In this document: piece after piece, positions 44,649-54,600 of the stretch
How positions within the stretch are numbered: the first letter of the stretch is position 1
Layout: every line of letters begins with the position of its first letter
NCBI GenBank assembly: GCA_002503845.1
Contig: DASO01000010.1
Coordinates: 194,240 to 258,239, forward strand
Length of the DNA stretch: 64,000 nucleotides
DNA from: Euryarchaeota archaeon UBA24
GTDB taxonomy: Archaea; Halobacteriota; Halobacteria; Halobacteriales; Hikarchaeaceae
Direction of reading: 5' to 3'
Made by a program: the position numbers and the translations under genes
Notes under the pieces: model-generated
Told to the model about the DNA's origin: nothing
Database searches by the model: none
The model's input: only the letters and a program-made list of their open reading frames with translations

Positions 44649-44777
44649 CAGCAGAATGGTAGAGATTTAATCGCGAAAGCCAGCAGGAGAATTTGGTAAG
44701 TTTTATCAAGGAAGTGAACTGAGTTATTGACGTTCGTGTATTAAATTACATACATCACGGATGATGAAGTGAAATCC

Positions 44778-45050
44778 ATGCTTGAAATTATATTAGACTT
44801 ACTCGCAAATAATGCTGTACTGCTCCAAGAACACGTATCCACTGACGTTGCTGCGTTCCCGCCTAAAGCCGCCGCCGCCCTGGGGGTTGGCCTCGCTGCT
44901 TTGGGGGCGGGTATTGCAGAACGTGGTATTGGTGCCGCAGCGGTTGGGGCAATAGCTGAAGATCGAGAGTTCTTCGGAATAGGTCTCGTCATGACTGTGT
45001 TGCCAGAGACATTAGTTATCCTCGCACTAGTGGTTATATTCCTAGTGTGA
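44778..45050 (+). CDS. atpK: A-type ATP synthase subunit K (rotor proteolipid)
   Basis: Two-helix rotor subunit of 90 residues. The first helix is AAALGVGLAALGAGIAERG, the loop is GAAAVGAIAEDREFFG, and the second helix VMTVLPETLVILALVVIFLV contains the ion-binding glutamate in PETLVIL. No glutamine/asparagine sodium ligands are visible in helix one, so protons are more likely (inference). I start at ATG 44778 (MLEIILDLLANN); a GTG three codons upstream is an alternative. Only one hairpin is present, so it is not a duplicated form. Confidence 0.92.
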   Translation: MLEIILDLLANNAVLLQEHVSTDVAAFPPKAAAALGVGLAALGAGIAERGIGAAAVGAIAEDREFFGIGLVMTVLPETLVILALVVIFLV

Positions 45051-45065
45051 AAAGGTAAGATAGTA

Positions 45066-45653
45066 ATGAGTCTCGAAACTGTCGTTGAGGATATCCGAGA
45101 GAAAGCCCGGGGAGATGCTGAGAGGATCCTCTCTGAATCAGATGCAGAAGGAAAGGAAATTATAGATAAAGCGAGAAAAGAAGCTTCCGTGAATAGAGCT
45201 GTAGGAAAAGAAGAAATAAGCCGCAAGATAGAATTGGAAAAAGAACAAAAATTCTCAAGTACGAATTTAGCAGCGAAACAAAAAACACTTGAAAAGAAAC
45301 GAGATCTTTTGGAATTAGTTCGACAAGAGATAGAGAATGAAATTTCGCAAATAAAGGGAAAAGAGAGAGAAGAATTGACGGGGAAATTAATCGAGTCTTC
45401 GGTAAAAGAATTCATCGATGTGAAAGACGTAGTTGTTTATGGTAATGTGGAAGACGAAAAACTCCTCAAATCTTTATTAAAGAAACACAAGGGTGTGAAA
45501 TATGGAGGAGAATATGAATGTATAGGAGGAGTAGTTATGGAGAGTGAATCTGCTCGGATGAGAGTGAACAATACATTCGATTCGATTATTGAAACGGTGT
45601 GGACAGAAGAGCTGAAAAACATAAGTGAACTTTTATTTGGATCAAATCAATGA
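45066..45653 (+). CDS. atpE: A-type ATP synthase subunit E
   Basis: Peripheral stalk subunit that pairs with H. An N-terminal coiled coil (VVEDIREKARGDAERILSESDAEGKEIIDKARKEA, in parts) covers residues 5 to about 90, and the globular C-terminal domain has VVYGNVEDEKLLKSLLKKHKGVKYGGEYECIGGVVMES (in parts) and ends NNTFDSIIETVWTEELKNISELLFG. It begins 15 nt after atpK and overlaps atpC by 4 nt (ATGA). Confidence 0.94.
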   Translation: MSLETVVEDIREKARGDAERILSESDAEGKEIIDKARKEASVNRAVGKEEISRKIELEKEQKFSSTNLAAKQKTLEKKRDLLELVRQEIENEISQIKGKEREELTGKLIESSVKEFIDVKDVVVYGNVEDEKLLKSLLKKHKGVKYGGEYECIGGVVMESESARMRVNNTFDSIIETVWTEELKNISELLFGSNQ

Positions 45654-46702
45654 GCAGCTCTGAAACAGGGAATTATGAATATGTATCGGCCCGAGTTAGA
45701 TCCCGCCGGGCATATTTATATGGAGATGAAGAGTATCGGAAATTCGTTCGCATGGGCCCGGGGGAAATTTCTAGATATATGGAAGAGACAACTTATGCCC
45801 GGGAAGTGAACGAATTTGGTGCTAGGTACAAGGGGGTGGACCTAATAGAATACGCATTGAATCACAATCTTGCAAGTCAATTTGAGGATTTACTGCGGTG
45901 GTCAGAAGGGGAATTGTATGAACACATATCTCGATATTTGAGAAAATTTGATTCGTGGAACGTGAAGACTATTCTTAGGGGAATATATGCAAAAGAGGAT
46001 GTTGAGAGGATTAGAGATGACCTTATTCCCGCGGGTGAGTTTAAGAGTGACTTCCTAGAACAATTGATTGGAACAAACGATATAGAAGAATTTGTAAATT
46101 TACTAGAAGGGACTATGTTTGGTGAAGCGTTGGGGAAGGGCCTCAGGGAATATGAAGACACGGGACTGTTAGTTTCACTAGAGAATGCAATAGATAGATG
46201 TTATTATCAGCAGCTTCTCAAGAAAATAGAAGTGGTGGAAGATCCATCTGTGGTGTTATATACAGACTTCCTACGTGCAGAAATAGATTTTAAAAATGTG
46301 ATGAATGCACTTAGAATTGCACATAGTGGGTCTGAAATTCCAATTGCAGAATATTACATACACGGTGGGAAGCAGTTTACATCTGCGAAGTTGGCATCCT
46401 CCATGAAGAATTTGGATGAGATGATAAACATGATACGTGAATCGAAGTATGGTGAACAGCTTTCTAGGGCAATTGAAAAATTAGAAGATACAGATAGTTT
46501 GATTAGTTTCGAACATGAGCTAGAAGCCGTATTGTTAGAATATTGTGACCGTTTGTCCCACGTATACCCATTGAGTATTTGTCCAGTGATTGCGTTTGTG
46601 CTTTCAAAGGAGAAAGAAATGGAAAATGTCCGGGCGATTGCAAGAGGAAAAGAAGCAGGACTTTCGCCTGAGGAAATAGAAAAACAACTGGTGATTTCAT
46701 GA
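45650..46702 (+). CDS. atpC: A-type ATP synthase subunit C
   Basis: The C (eukaryotic d) subunit links the central stalk to the K ring. It is an all-helical 350-residue protein with the three-fold internal repeat; YEYVSARVRSRRAYLYGDEEYRKFVRM at the start and EKEMENVRAIARGKEAGLSPEEIEKQLV at the end are typical. It overlaps atpE and atpF by 4 nt each, a sign of coupled translation. Confidence 0.94.
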   Translation: MSSSETGNYEYVSARVRSRRAYLYGDEEYRKFVRMGPGEISRYMEETTYAREVNEFGARYKGVDLIEYALNHNLASQFEDLLRWSEGELYEHISRYLRKFDSWNVKTILRGIYAKEDVERIRDDLIPAGEFKSDFLEQLIGTNDIEEFVNLLEGTMFGEALGKGLREYEDTGLLVSLENAIDRCYYQQLLKKIEVVEDPSVVLYTDFLRAEIDFKNVMNALRIAHSGSEIPIAEYYIHGGKQFTSAKLASSMKNLDEMINMIRESKYGEQLSRAIEKLEDTDSLISFEHELEAVLLEYCDRLSHVYPLSICPVIAFVLSKEKEMENVRAIARGKEAGLSPEEIEKQLVIS

Positions 46703-47016
46703 GTCAAGAAATTGCAGTAATAGGAAGTCCAGAATTCACAACGGGATTCAAGCTTGCAGGAGTTAGACGGAATGAAAGTATTCAAGAGGATGAGAAATCC
46801 CAGAAACTTGATGCAGTAATAGAAGACGTATTGGTGGATAGTGAGATAGGTATTATTGTTATGCATCAAGAGGATCTGGCATACTTGTCACGAGGAGTAA
46901 GGAAATTAGTAGAAGAGAGTGTAGAGCCTACAGTCGTGACTTTAGGTAGTGTAGAATCTAGTGGTTTAAGAGACCAAATAAAACGTGCCATAGGTATTGA
47001 TTTAATGAGTGATTAA
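46699..47016 (+). CDS. atpF: A-type ATP synthase subunit F
   Basis: Subunit F binds the central stalk subunit D. The 105-residue alpha/beta protein starts QEIAVIGSPEFTTGFKLAGVRR and contains DSEIGIIVMHQEDLAYLSRGVRKLVEES-type strands, then TVVTLGS. It overlaps the atpC stop by 4 nt and is followed 3 nt later by atpA. Confidence 0.93.
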   Translation: MSQEIAVIGSPEFTTGFKLAGVRRNESIQEDEKSQKLDAVIEDVLVDSEIGIIVMHQEDLAYLSRGVRKLVEESVEPTVVTLGSVESSGLRDQIKRAIGIDLMSD

Positions 47017-47019
47017 AAA

Positions 47020-48774
47020 ATGAGTCAAGCAAAAGAGAAAACTATCGAAGATGGAATTATAAAAAGAGTAAGCGGGCCAGTCGTTTCTGCGGCAGGTCTA
47101 GACGCTAAGATGAATGATATGGTTTATGTAGGTGATGAAGGATTGATGGGAGAAGTGATTAGAATAAAAGATGATTTAACAACTATACAAGTTTATGAAG
47201 AAACATCAGGAGTTTCTCCAGGAGAACCGGTAGAAAATACAGGAGAACCACTATCAGTGGATCTTGGTCCGGGTATGTTAAATTCAATCTATGACGGAGT
47301 CCAACGTCCTTTGGCTGTTTTGGAAGGCCAACTAGGTGCGTTTCTGGATAGAGGGGTGGATGCTCCAGGGATTGATTTAGAAAAAAAGTGGGGATTTAAA
47401 CCGACTGTTAAAAAGGGTGATGAAGTAAATCCAGGAGATATTATTGGAACAGTCCAAGAGACAGAAAGTATAGAACACAAGGTCATGATTCCTCCAAATT
47501 TTGTGGGGGGAAAAGTTGTTGGAATACAAAAGGGAGAACACACAGTAGTAGATGAAATATGTGAGTTGGATTCTGGTGAAAAAATAACTATGCGTCAGAA
47601 ATGGCCAGTTCGTTCTCCTAGGCCCACCAAACAGAAGCACACTCCAACCATACCATTAGTCACCGGCCAGAGAATTTTGGATGGCCTATTCCCGATAGCA
47701 AAGGGAGGAACTGCAGCTATTCCAGGGCCATTTGGATCTGGAAAAACAGTGACACAGCATCAACTTGCTAAATGGTCTGATGCAGACATAATAGTATATG
47801 TAGGATGTGGAGAAAGGGGAAACGAAATGACAGAAGTTATTGAAGTGTTTCCAGAATTGGAAGATCCTAAAACAGGGAAAGCACTGATGTCCAGAACCTG
47901 TTTAATTGCGAATACATCGAATATGCCTGTTGCCGCTCGAGAATCCTGTGTATATACAGGAGTTACTATCGCAGAATATTATCGAGATATGGGATATGAT
48001 GTTGCAGTGATGGCTGATTCGACATCGAGATGGGCTGAAGCTATGCGTGAAATTTCAAGTCGGTTGGAGGAGATGCCAGGGGAAGAAGGGTATCCTGCAT
48101 ATTTATCTGCACGTCTATCGGCATTTTATGAACGCGCAGGATTATTTACAAATTTGAATGAAACTGCAGGTTCGATATCTATTGTGGGAGCAGTTTCGCC
48201 CCCAGGAGGAGATTTCTCAGAACCTGTTACACAAAATACATTGAGAATTGTAAAAACATTTTGGGCGCTGGATGCGAGTTTGGCAGAGCGCAGACACTTC
48301 CCTGCCATTAATTGGAATGAATCATATTCATTGTACCGAAACCAACTCGATCCATGGTTACGTGAGAATGTAGAAGATGATTGGCCAGATGTTCGTCAAT
48401 GGGCGGTGACTACACTTGCAGAAGAAGCTAAATTGCAAGAGATAGTTCAACTCGTTGGGAAAGATGCATTGCCAGAGGATCAACAATTGACATTGGAAGT
48501 TGCTAGGTATCTAAGAGAAGGGTTCTTACAACAAAATGCGTATCACGATGTGGACACATACTCAGAACCCGGAAAAACGTATCTGACATTTAAGGCGATA
48601 CAAACGTTTAACGACGAGGCGTTTAAAGCATTATCAGGAGGAGCGTCTATTGAACAAATCCAGGCAATCGAAGCAGTTCCTAGATTGAATCGGATAGGGA
48701 CCGCTTCAGAGTATGGAGAGTTCATAGAACAATTGGAAAAGGAGATTACAGATCAGCTAAAGGAGTTGTACTAA
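47020..48774 (+). CDS. atpA: A-type ATP synthase catalytic subunit A
   Basis: Catalytic subunit. The P-loop is GPFGSGKT near residue 240, with the family-specific non-homologous region around 110-190, [33 protein letters not shown] (in parts), [40 protein letters not shown] (in parts) and [16 protein letters not shown]. Length 584 is standard and no intein interrupts the P-loop. It starts 3 nt after atpF. Confidence 0.98.
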   Translation: MSQAKEKTIEDGIIKRVSGPVVSAAGLDAKMNDMVYVGDEGLMGEVIRIKDDLTTIQVYEETSGVSPGEPVENTGEPLSVDLGPGMLNSIYDGVQRPLAVLEGQLGAFLDRGVDAPGIDLEKKWGFKPTVKKGDEVNPGDIIGTVQETESIEHKVMIPPNFVGGKVVGIQKGEHTVVDEICELDSGEKITMRQKWPVRSPRPTKQKHTPTIPLVTGQRILDGLFPIAKGGTAAIPGPFGSGKTVTQHQLAKWSDADIIVYVGCGERGNEMTEVIEVFPELEDPKTGKALMSRTCLIANTSNMPVAARESCVYTGVTIAEYYRDMGYDVAVMADSTSRWAEAMREISSRLEEMPGEEGYPAYLSARLSAFYERAGLFTNLNETAGSISIVGAVSPPGGDFSEPVTQNTLRIVKTFWALDASLAERRHFPAINWNESYSLYRNQLDPWLRENVEDDWPDVRQWAVTTLAEEAKLQEIVQLVGKDALPEDQQLTLEVARYLREGFLQQNAYHDVDTYSEPGKTYLTFKAIQTFNDEAFKALSGGASIEQIQAIEAVPRLNRIGTASEYGEFIEQLEKEITDQLKELY

Positions 48775-48775
48775 A

Positions 48776-50182
48776 ATGAAAGAATATCAAACGATTAACG
48801 AAGTGAGTGGTCCATTGGTTTTTGCAGAGATAGATGAACCAATTGGATATGGAGAAATGGTAGAAATTGAACTAAGTGGAAGGGGTATGAGACGTGGGCA
48901 GGTGTTAGAATCTACAGATAAATTTGTAGCCATTCAAGTTTTTGAAGGCACCACAGGTATTGATAAAAAGTGTTCAGTTAGATTTTTAGGTGAAACTTTA
49001 AAAATGCCAGTAACAGGGGATTTGTTAGGTCGTGTGTTGGATGGGTCGGGGCAACCTATAGATGGTGGTCCAGAAATTGTACCAGAAGATCGTAGAGACA
49101 TAGTAGGAACTGCGATTAACCCATACGCTAGAGAGTACCCAAGAGAATTCATTCAGACAGGGATTTCATCGATTGATGGGATGAACACATTAGTCAGAGG
49201 GCAAAAACTTCCACTATTCAGTGGGGCAGGATTGCCACATAATGAAATAGCACTACAAATAGCTAGACAAGCTACTGTTCCAGAAGAAGATGCAGGGGAT
49301 GGCGGTTCAGAGTTCGCAGTTGTGTTTGCCGCAATGGGAATAACGGCTGAAGAAGCCAATGAGTTTATGGATGATTTTGAGCGCACGGGTGCACTTGAAC
49401 GGTCGGTCGTGTTTCTCAATCTAGCAGATGACCCAGCGGTGGAAAGGACCATCACACCTAGATTGGCATTAACAACTGCAGAATATCTTGCGTTTGACCT
49501 TAACTACCATGTGTTGGTTATTTTGACAGATATGACGAATTACTGCGAGGCCCTCAGAGAAATTGGAGCTGCTAGAGAAGAAGTTCCAGGTAGGCGAGGA
49601 TACCCAGGATACATGTATACCGATTTATCGATGTTATACGAGCGTGCTGGGAGAATAGAGGGGGTAGAGGGTTCGATCACACAAATTCCGATTTTGACAA
49701 TGCCAGGAGATGACGATACCCACCCAATTCCAGATCTTACAGGGTATATCACAGAGGGTCAGATTTATGTAGATCGTGAACTTCACTCGAAGGGGGTTGC
49801 ACCTCCGATCAATGTGTTGCCATCGTTGAGCAGATTGATGAGTGAGGGTATAGGAGAAGGGTTGACTAGAAATGATCATAGTAATGTTTCGGATCAGTTG
49901 TATGCAGGATATGCAGAAGGAAGAGATCTCCGAGCTCTCGTGAATATCGTTGGTAGAGAAGCACTTTCAGAGAGGGATAACACATATCTGGATTTTGCAG
50001 ATAGATTTGAAAGAGAATTTGTCCAGCAAGGTTACGAGACTGGAAGAACGATTGTAGAAACACTTAGTGTGGGGTGGAATTTACTGTCAATGCTACCGAA
50101 AACGGAGTTGAATCGAATTGATGAATCATATATAGAGAAATACTATGAAGAGAATCCAGAGAGTTCCAAAGTAGAGGGATAA
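48776..50182 (+). CDS. atpB: A-type ATP synthase regulatory subunit B
   Basis: Non-catalytic nucleotide-binding partner of A. It lacks an intact Walker A ([17 protein letters not shown] occupies the position), as is normal. Further motifs: [68 protein letters not shown] (in parts) and [16 protein letters not shown]. The 468-residue length is standard. It begins one base after the atpA stop. Confidence 0.98.
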   Translation: MKEYQTINEVSGPLVFAEIDEPIGYGEMVEIELSGRGMRRGQVLESTDKFVAIQVFEGTTGIDKKCSVRFLGETLKMPVTGDLLGRVLDGSGQPIDGGPEIVPEDRRDIVGTAINPYAREYPREFIQTGISSIDGMNTLVRGQKLPLFSGAGLPHNEIALQIARQATVPEEDAGDGGSEFAVVFAAMGITAEEANEFMDDFERTGALERSVVFLNLADDPAVERTITPRLALTTAEYLAFDLNYHVLVILTDMTNYCEALREIGAAREEVPGRRGYPGYMYTDLSMLYERAGRIEGVEGSITQIPILTMPGDDDTHPIPDLTGYITEGQIYVDRELHSKGVAPPINVLPSLSRLMSEGIGEGLTRNDHSNVSDQLYAGYAEGRDLRALVNIVGREALSERDNTYLDFADRFEREFVQQGYETGRTIVETLSVGWNLLSMLPKTELNRIDESYIEKYYEENPESSKVEG

Positions 50183-50188
50183 ATAAAA

Positions 50189-50833
50189 ATGTCAGAAGAC
50201 GTCAAACCAACCCGAAAAAATTTGCTTCGAGTCAAAGATAGAATTAAACTATCCGAGAGGGGACACAATACTTTAGAGCAAAAACGTGACGGGTTGATTA
50301 TGGAGTTTATGGGTATTTTAGAAAATGCAAAGGGTGTTAGAGAGGAATTATCACAAGCATACACAGAAGCCCAGAGTACTATGAATATGGCACGGGCGAT
50401 GGAGGGAGACATTGCAGTTAGAGGTGCTGCAGAGGCTTTGAAAGAACACCCGGAGATAGATGTTGAGTCGAAAAATATAATGGGTGTGGTTGTACCACAA
50501 ATAAAATCTAATAAAGTGAGAAAAACTATTGATCAAAGAGGGTACGGATTGTTGGGAACAACCGCTAGAATAGATGAAAGTGCAGATTCATATGAGAGAC
50601 TCTTAGATTCGACGATTTTGGCAGCAGAAGTTGAGACTGGAATGAGAAAGTTGCTAACAGAAATTGAGATTACCAAGAGACGTGTGAATGCACTAGAATT
50701 CAAAGTTCTTCCAGAACTATATCAAATCCGAAAATTCATTGAACAAAAACTTGAAGAGCAAGAGAGGGAAGAAATATTTCGATTGAAGAAAATTAAAGGT
50801 AAGAAGGGAAGAGAAAGTTCAGGAGATACGTAA
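50189..50833 (+). CDS. atpD: A-type ATP synthase subunit D (central stalk)
   Basis: Long helical coiled coil that transmits torque. It begins [37 protein letters not shown], the typical subunit D start, and has [41 protein letters not shown] near the end (in parts). The 214-residue length is usual. It closes the synthase operon and is followed by a TTTTTT tract at 50840-50845, a possible terminator. Confidence 0.95.
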   Translation: MSEDVKPTRKNLLRVKDRIKLSERGHNTLEQKRDGLIMEFMGILENAKGVREELSQAYTEAQSTMNMARAMEGDIAVRGAAEALKEHPEIDVESKNIMGVVVPQIKSNKVRKTIDQRGYGLLGTTARIDESADSYERLLDSTILAAEVETGMRKLLTEIEITKRRVNALEFKVLPELYQIRKFIEQKLEEQEREEIFRLKKIKGKKGRESSGDT

Positions 50834-50865
50834 AAGAGTTTTTTGTGTCGATGTGTGTGGAATAG

Positions 50866-51258
50866 ATGAAGTGTTCTGAGTGCCATATTAAAATGGGATC
50901 GTCTAGGACTCCGGAAGTGGTGATAAACATAAAGAAAGAATTTGAAGAATATGTTTCTGTGTGCCCTAGATGTTTTAACATAGTCCAATCGAGTTTTATT
51001 GAAGAGGTTATAAAATTAGAGGAGATCGATAGAGAACTTCCCAAAGGAGAAATTGGAATGGTAATGGCGATTGGAATTGGATGGTTGATGGAATCACTAG
51101 TATTGAATAAAAATGAAATCGTGGGCATTTTTGAGCATATAATAGATGAAGGTAAAGATCCATGGATAATTTTAGAAAAACTATCGCGATCTAGTACTAC
51201 AAATGTGAAAAAAAATGTCAATAAAGCTAGATTGCAACTTGAACAACTAATAAGATAA
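50866..51258 (+). CDS. Zinc-ribbon protein downstream of atpD (DUF6276-like)
   Basis: The N-terminal zinc ribbon is KCSECHIKMG near residue 2 and SVCPRCFNIVQ near 31 (two CxxC knuckles). A helical region follows with IGMVMAIGIGWLMESLVLNKNEIVGIFEHIIDEGKDPWIILEKL, and the end KARLQLEQLIR is what I recall of DUF6276 proteins, which in haloarchaea also lie directly after atpD. Function unknown, possibly linked to ATP synthase expression or assembly. 32 nt after atpD, so it may be read from the same transcript. Confidence 0.78.
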   Translation: MKCSECHIKMGSSRTPEVVINIKKEFEEYVSVCPRCFNIVQSSFIEEVIKLEEIDRELPKGEIGMVMAIGIGWLMESLVLNKNEIVGIFEHIIDEGKDPWIILEKLSRSSTTNVKKNVNKARLQLEQLIR

Positions 51259-51277
51259 TTTGGCTAGAGTGTAGGTA

Positions 51278-51451
51278 ATGACTTTTATCTCTCCCGCAGA
51301 TGGAGAGATATGGAATTTCAAATGTTTGTTCTTACTGTTCATTATTGCAGGGTCGATAGCATTAATTACTGCAGCAGGTTCATTCGTGGCTGAGAAAGGG
51401 AGAGAGTGGCACGCTCGAGTTGGAAAAATATATTCCTTTGCGACTGGCTAG
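51278..51451 (+). pseudogene. Truncated DUF2306-like membrane gene (57 codons)
   Basis: The frame starts with ATG and reads FKCLFLLFIIAGSIALITAA, then GSFVAEKGREWHARVGKIYSFATG before a TAG. This resembles the first helix and following HRxLGRxY loop of DUF2306 membrane proteins, which normally run on for several more helices. After the stop no frame continues the family before tRNA-Ser, 53 nt further on. It may be a decayed gene, a broken insertion site next to the tRNA, or a short membrane protein in its own right. Confidence 0.5.
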
Positions 51452-51504
51452 AATAACATTTTGGACTAGAAAGGTATAACGATGGAAAAATTACTCCTCC
51501 GTAG

Positions 51505-51586
51505 CGTCAGGACAGGGATTCGAACCCTGGATCCCGTGAGGGAACACGCTTTCCAGGCGTGCGCCTTACCGCTCAGCCATCCTGAC
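51505..51586 (-). tRNA. tRNA-Ser (GGA)
   Basis: On the minus strand an 82-nt type II tRNA: acceptor GTCAGGA/TCCTGAC, discriminator G (serine identity), anticodon loop CTGGAAA with anticodon GGA, a long variable arm and the T arm AGGG-TTCGAAT-CCCT. CCA is not encoded. TTTTTAATT about 30 nt upstream can serve as TATA element. Confidence 0.95.
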
Positions 51587-51651
51587 CCATTCAGAATATC
51601 CCTATGCAATGAATTAAAAACTTCCCATCTGTTTTTTGAAGGGAAACTAAG

Positions 51652-52032
51652 TTAATTTTTACCCGCAATGGCTTCAATTTCGATTTTTGCACCCCCAGGA
51701 AGTCGGCAAACTTCAAACGCACTTCTTGCAGGTGGGTCCGTATGGAAATATTCGGCGTAAGTGGCATTCATTTCTGCAAAATCGTCGATATTTTCGAGAA
51801 ACACAGTTGTTTTCAATACGTCGGAAAGGTCCAATCCTTCTTCTGAGAGTATGTGTTTAATATTTTCAATGCATACTTGTGTCTGAATTTGGATTGAGTC
51901 AGATAGGTGGGAGGTTCCATCTGCAGTTTTGGCTATTTGTCCTGCAGTGAAAATGATATTTCCATGAGCAATTCCTTGGCTATATGCCCCAGCGGGTGCT
52001 GCGGCTTTTGATGAATTTATAACACGTCTCAT
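51652..52032 (-). CDS. ridA: RidA-family enamine/imine deaminase
   Basis: RidA hydrolyses reactive 2-aminoacrylate formed by PLP enzymes. The 126-residue protein begins RVINSSKAAAPAGAYSQGIAHGNIIFTAGQIA (in parts), contains VLKTTVFLENIDDFAEMNATYAEYF and ends PARSAFEVCRLPGGAKIEIEAIA with the catalytic arginine in PARS. Complete and unremarkable. It stands alone, between tRNA-Ser and citrate synthase. Confidence 0.94.
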   Translation of the reverse strand: MRRVINSSKAAAPAGAYSQGIAHGNIIFTAGQIAKTADGTSHLSDSIQIQTQVCIENIKHILSEEGLDLSDVLKTTVFLENIDDFAEMNATYAEYFHTDPPARSAFEVCRLPGGAKIEIEAIAGKN

Positions 52033-52097
52033 GAATCAAAGGTTTACGCCGGAGGGAGATAAGTAGATCAGAATGAAAGTTCAAGTAAATTATATCA

Positions 52098-53255
52098 CTA
52101 TCTTTGGTCGATTGGGATATATTTTGAATCTAAGGGTCCCGTGTAGTTCGCTCGTGGTCGAATGAGTCTGTTTTCAGAGTATTGTTCTATAACATGGCCG
52201 ACCCACCCTCCAATGCGGGAGAGAGCAAATATGGGAGTGTATAGATCAATAGGAATGCCCATTTGGTAATATGCAGATGCTGAATAGAAATCCACATTTG
52301 AGGCTAATCTTTTTTCTTGGTCCAGGTAATCCTCTATAGATACACTGTATTCATGCCAACGGCTGTCTCCAGCTGCAGTTCCTAATTCTTCCGACATAGC
52401 ACCAAGAATTGTTGCGCGTGGATCTTTTGTTTTATAAACGCGGTGTCCGAACCCAGGGATTTTCTTCCCTTTTTCGAGCTGTTTTTTCACCCATGTGATA
52501 GGATCACTGTTACTTGCATCGATTTCTAACAGCATCATCATCACTCGTTGGTTTGCCCCACCGTGGAGTGGACCGGCAAGCGTTCCAATGGCGCTCGTGA
52601 TGGCACTATGTATATCAGATAGTGTGCTGACAGTTACCCTTGCTGCAAATGTTGAGGCATTTATTCCGTGATCACAATGTAAAATTAAAGCAGTATCTAA
52701 TGTGTTTGTTTTTGTTTCGTCGGGTTCGCTTGCGGTTAACATATATAAGAAGTTAGCAGCGTGGCTCAGGTCCTTTCGAGGGGGTATGATTTTTTCTCCA
52801 TTTCGGGCCCGGTCGAACGCGGCTAAAATCGTGGGCATTTTTGCGGTTATGTGGATGCCTTGTTGTAGAACCAAGGTTGGGTCAATGGGAGATTCCACAT
52901 TTGATTCATATCCAGATAGCATGGAGACTATAGTTCGGAGCGCGGCCATGGGGGTTTCATCTTGGTTGGCTAACTCTACAATAGTCTGTAGAACACCATC
53001 TGGCAATTCGCGGTTATTTTTGAGATTGTCAGAGAATTCTGTTAACGATTTTGAATCGGGTAAGGTTCCGTTCCAAAGTAAATATAACACCTCTTCAAAG
53101 CTTGATTTTTCTGCCAATTCTTCTATAGAATATCCTCTGTAAATCAAGATTCCTTTGATTCCGTCTATGTAACTCAAATCGGACTCGGTTACGACAACTC
53201 CCTCGAGTCCACGTTTAATGGGAGTATCAGGCATGTTGACTTCAGAGGCGTTCAT
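52098..53255 (-). CDS. gltA: Citrate synthase
   Basis: First enzyme of the TCA cycle. Catalytic motifs: HCDHGINASTFAARV with one active-site histidine near residue 195, PLHGGANQRVM near 230, GFGHRVYKTKDPRA with the second histidine near 265, and VDFYSASAYYQMGIPIDLYTPIFALSRIGGW with the aspartate. The 385-residue length is typical of archaeal type. The N-terminus could begin at the MPDTPIKRGLEGVVV methionine (53234) instead. It is divergent from the PhoU/TrkA-C gene over 157 nt. Confidence 0.96.
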   Translation of the reverse strand: MNASEVNMPDTPIKRGLEGVVVTESDLSYIDGIKGILIYRGYSIEELAEKSSFEEVLYLLWNGTLPDSKSLTEFSDNLKNNRELPDGVLQTIVELANQDETPMAALRTIVSMLSGYESNVESPIDPTLVLQQGIHITAKMPTILAAFDRARNGEKIIPPRKDLSHAANFLYMLTASEPDETKTNTLDTALILHCDHGINASTFAARVTVSTLSDIHSAITSAIGTLAGPLHGGANQRVMMMLLEIDASNSDPITWVKKQLEKGKKIPGFGHRVYKTKDPRATILGAMSEELGTAAGDSRWHEYSVSIEDYLDQEKRLASNVDFYSASAYYQMGIPIDLYTPIFALSRIGGWVGHVIEQYSENRLIRPRANYTGPLDSKYIPIDQR

Positions 53256-53412
53256 CGGTGATAATCTAATGGTATATTGATTCTATCGTAATAAGGATCT
53301 GTCTTTCGTTATTCGACGTATATCGAGGTTCGAATCGACAAGGAACATTGTGTGAGGGGAATTATATTCTCGAAATAATCCTTTTGCTCTCTGAATTCTA
53401 AATTAGAATCAA

Positions 53413-54600
53413 ATGGATCCTGGTGATGTTGAGTATGAGCCGGTAAGTGTCAAGTTGGTTTTGGCGGAAATGAAAGATACATCAGAATTGATAATAGATT
53501 TGGCGTATTCGGCTGTGTTACATGGGAGCGAAGAACTTGCAGAGGAAGTTCTAGAGCTAGAAGCCCACATGGATATTTTACAGCTCAGGGCGAGGATGGG
53601 TTTGTTATTAGCAGCTAGAACACCAGAAGATGCGGAGGCGTTGGCCCCGGTTCTTGGGGTCGTAGGAGCTGCAGAAAAAATTTCAAACGCTGCGGGTGAA
53701 ATAGCTCACGCTGTTTTATCAGAAAGTGGAATTCCAGATGAGATCAAGGGTGCATTGCCAGACGCGATTGAAACTATCGCACGTGCAGAAGTGCACAAAA
53801 AATCTCCATTTTGTAATTCGTCTTTAGGAAAATTAAATCTAGAAACAGATACAGGAATTAGAATTATTGGTATACGAAGGAAGGGGAATTGGGTATACAA
53901 TCCAGGTCCAAAAGAGAAACTTCGTGCAGATGATGTGATTCTTTTAAGAGGTCCAGAAGAACGTCTTGTGGAGGTGTATGAAAATGCAACTAAAACAGCT
54001 TATGAATTGCCTACATATACAGAACCAGATTTAGTTGATTTAGAGAGGGCAGTGGACTCGATTGTATTGATGAAAAATATGAGTGAACTTGCAGTAGATC
54101 TAGCATACGGGGCGGTCTTGTTTAACTCAGAAGATGTAGCAGAGGAAGTGTTTGAACTAGAAGCTGAAGTTGATGCGTTGCAATCTAGATTCGAAGCTTG
54201 GACTCTTCGGGCCGCAGCTAGTGTTAAAGATCCAATCCGCCTTAGAGGGTTGGTGCATCTTGCACGTGCCACCGAAGAAATTTCAGATGCCGCGTTGGAG
54301 ATAGCAGATGGAGTATTGAGAGGTTTAGCTGCGCACCCAGTAGTGGCAGAAGCCGTTCAGGTTTCCGATGAAATTATTGTCAGAATTACATTAGAACCTG
54401 GTTGTGATTTGAATGGAAAAACACTAGGAGAATGTGAACTGTCATCTGAAACGGGGATGCGGGTTTTAGCTATTCGTCGTGCTAATAATTCAGAGTGGCT
54501 TTTGTCGCCGAATTCTGGAACGGGGCTTGAAGAAGGAGATGTGTTGGTCGCAAAAGGAACTCGATTAGGTGCAGAAAGAATTGTTGCATTAGTTTCTTGA
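53413..54600 (+). CDS. Duplicated PhoU/TrkA-C protein (COG3273-like)
   Basis: The 395-residue protein has two tandem copies of a PhoU-like helical domain followed by a TrkA-C (RCK_C) ligand-binding domain. Copy one spans about residues 1-205 (ELIIDLAYSAVLHGSEELAEEVLELEAHMD, in parts; then GKLNLETDTGIRIIGIRR), copy two about 215-395 (ELAVDLAYGAVLFNSEDVAEEVFELEAEVD, in parts; then LNGKTLGECELSSETGMRVLAIRR). Such proteins are thought to regulate ion channels or transporters, and in relatives sit beside MgtE or K+ channels. No transporter gene is adjacent here, so the partner is unknown. Confidence 0.9.
   Translation: MDPGDVEYEPVSVKLVLAEMKDTSELIIDLAYSAVLHGSEELAEEVLELEAHMDILQLRARMGLLLAARTPEDAEALAPVLGVVGAAEKISNAAGEIAHAVLSESGIPDEIKGALPDAIETIARAEVHKKSPFCNSSLGKLNLETDTGIRIIGIRRKGNWVYNPGPKEKLRADDVILLRGPEERLVEVYENATKTAYELPTYTEPDLVDLERAVDSIVLMKNMSELAVDLAYGAVLFNSEDVAEEVFELEAEVDALQSRFEAWTLRAAASVKDPIRLRGLVHLARATEEISDAALEIADGVLRGLAAHPVVAEAVQVSDEIIVRITLEPGCDLNGKTLGECELSSETGMRVLAIRRANNSEWLLSPNSGTGLEEGDVLVAKGTRLGAERIVALVS

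Noticed and set aside
53325..53345. T-loop-like GAGGTTCGAATCGAC in the citrate synthase upstream region
   Set aside because: The flanks cannot form a five-pair stem and no D arm, anticodon arm or acceptor is present, so it is not a tRNA or tRNA fragment.
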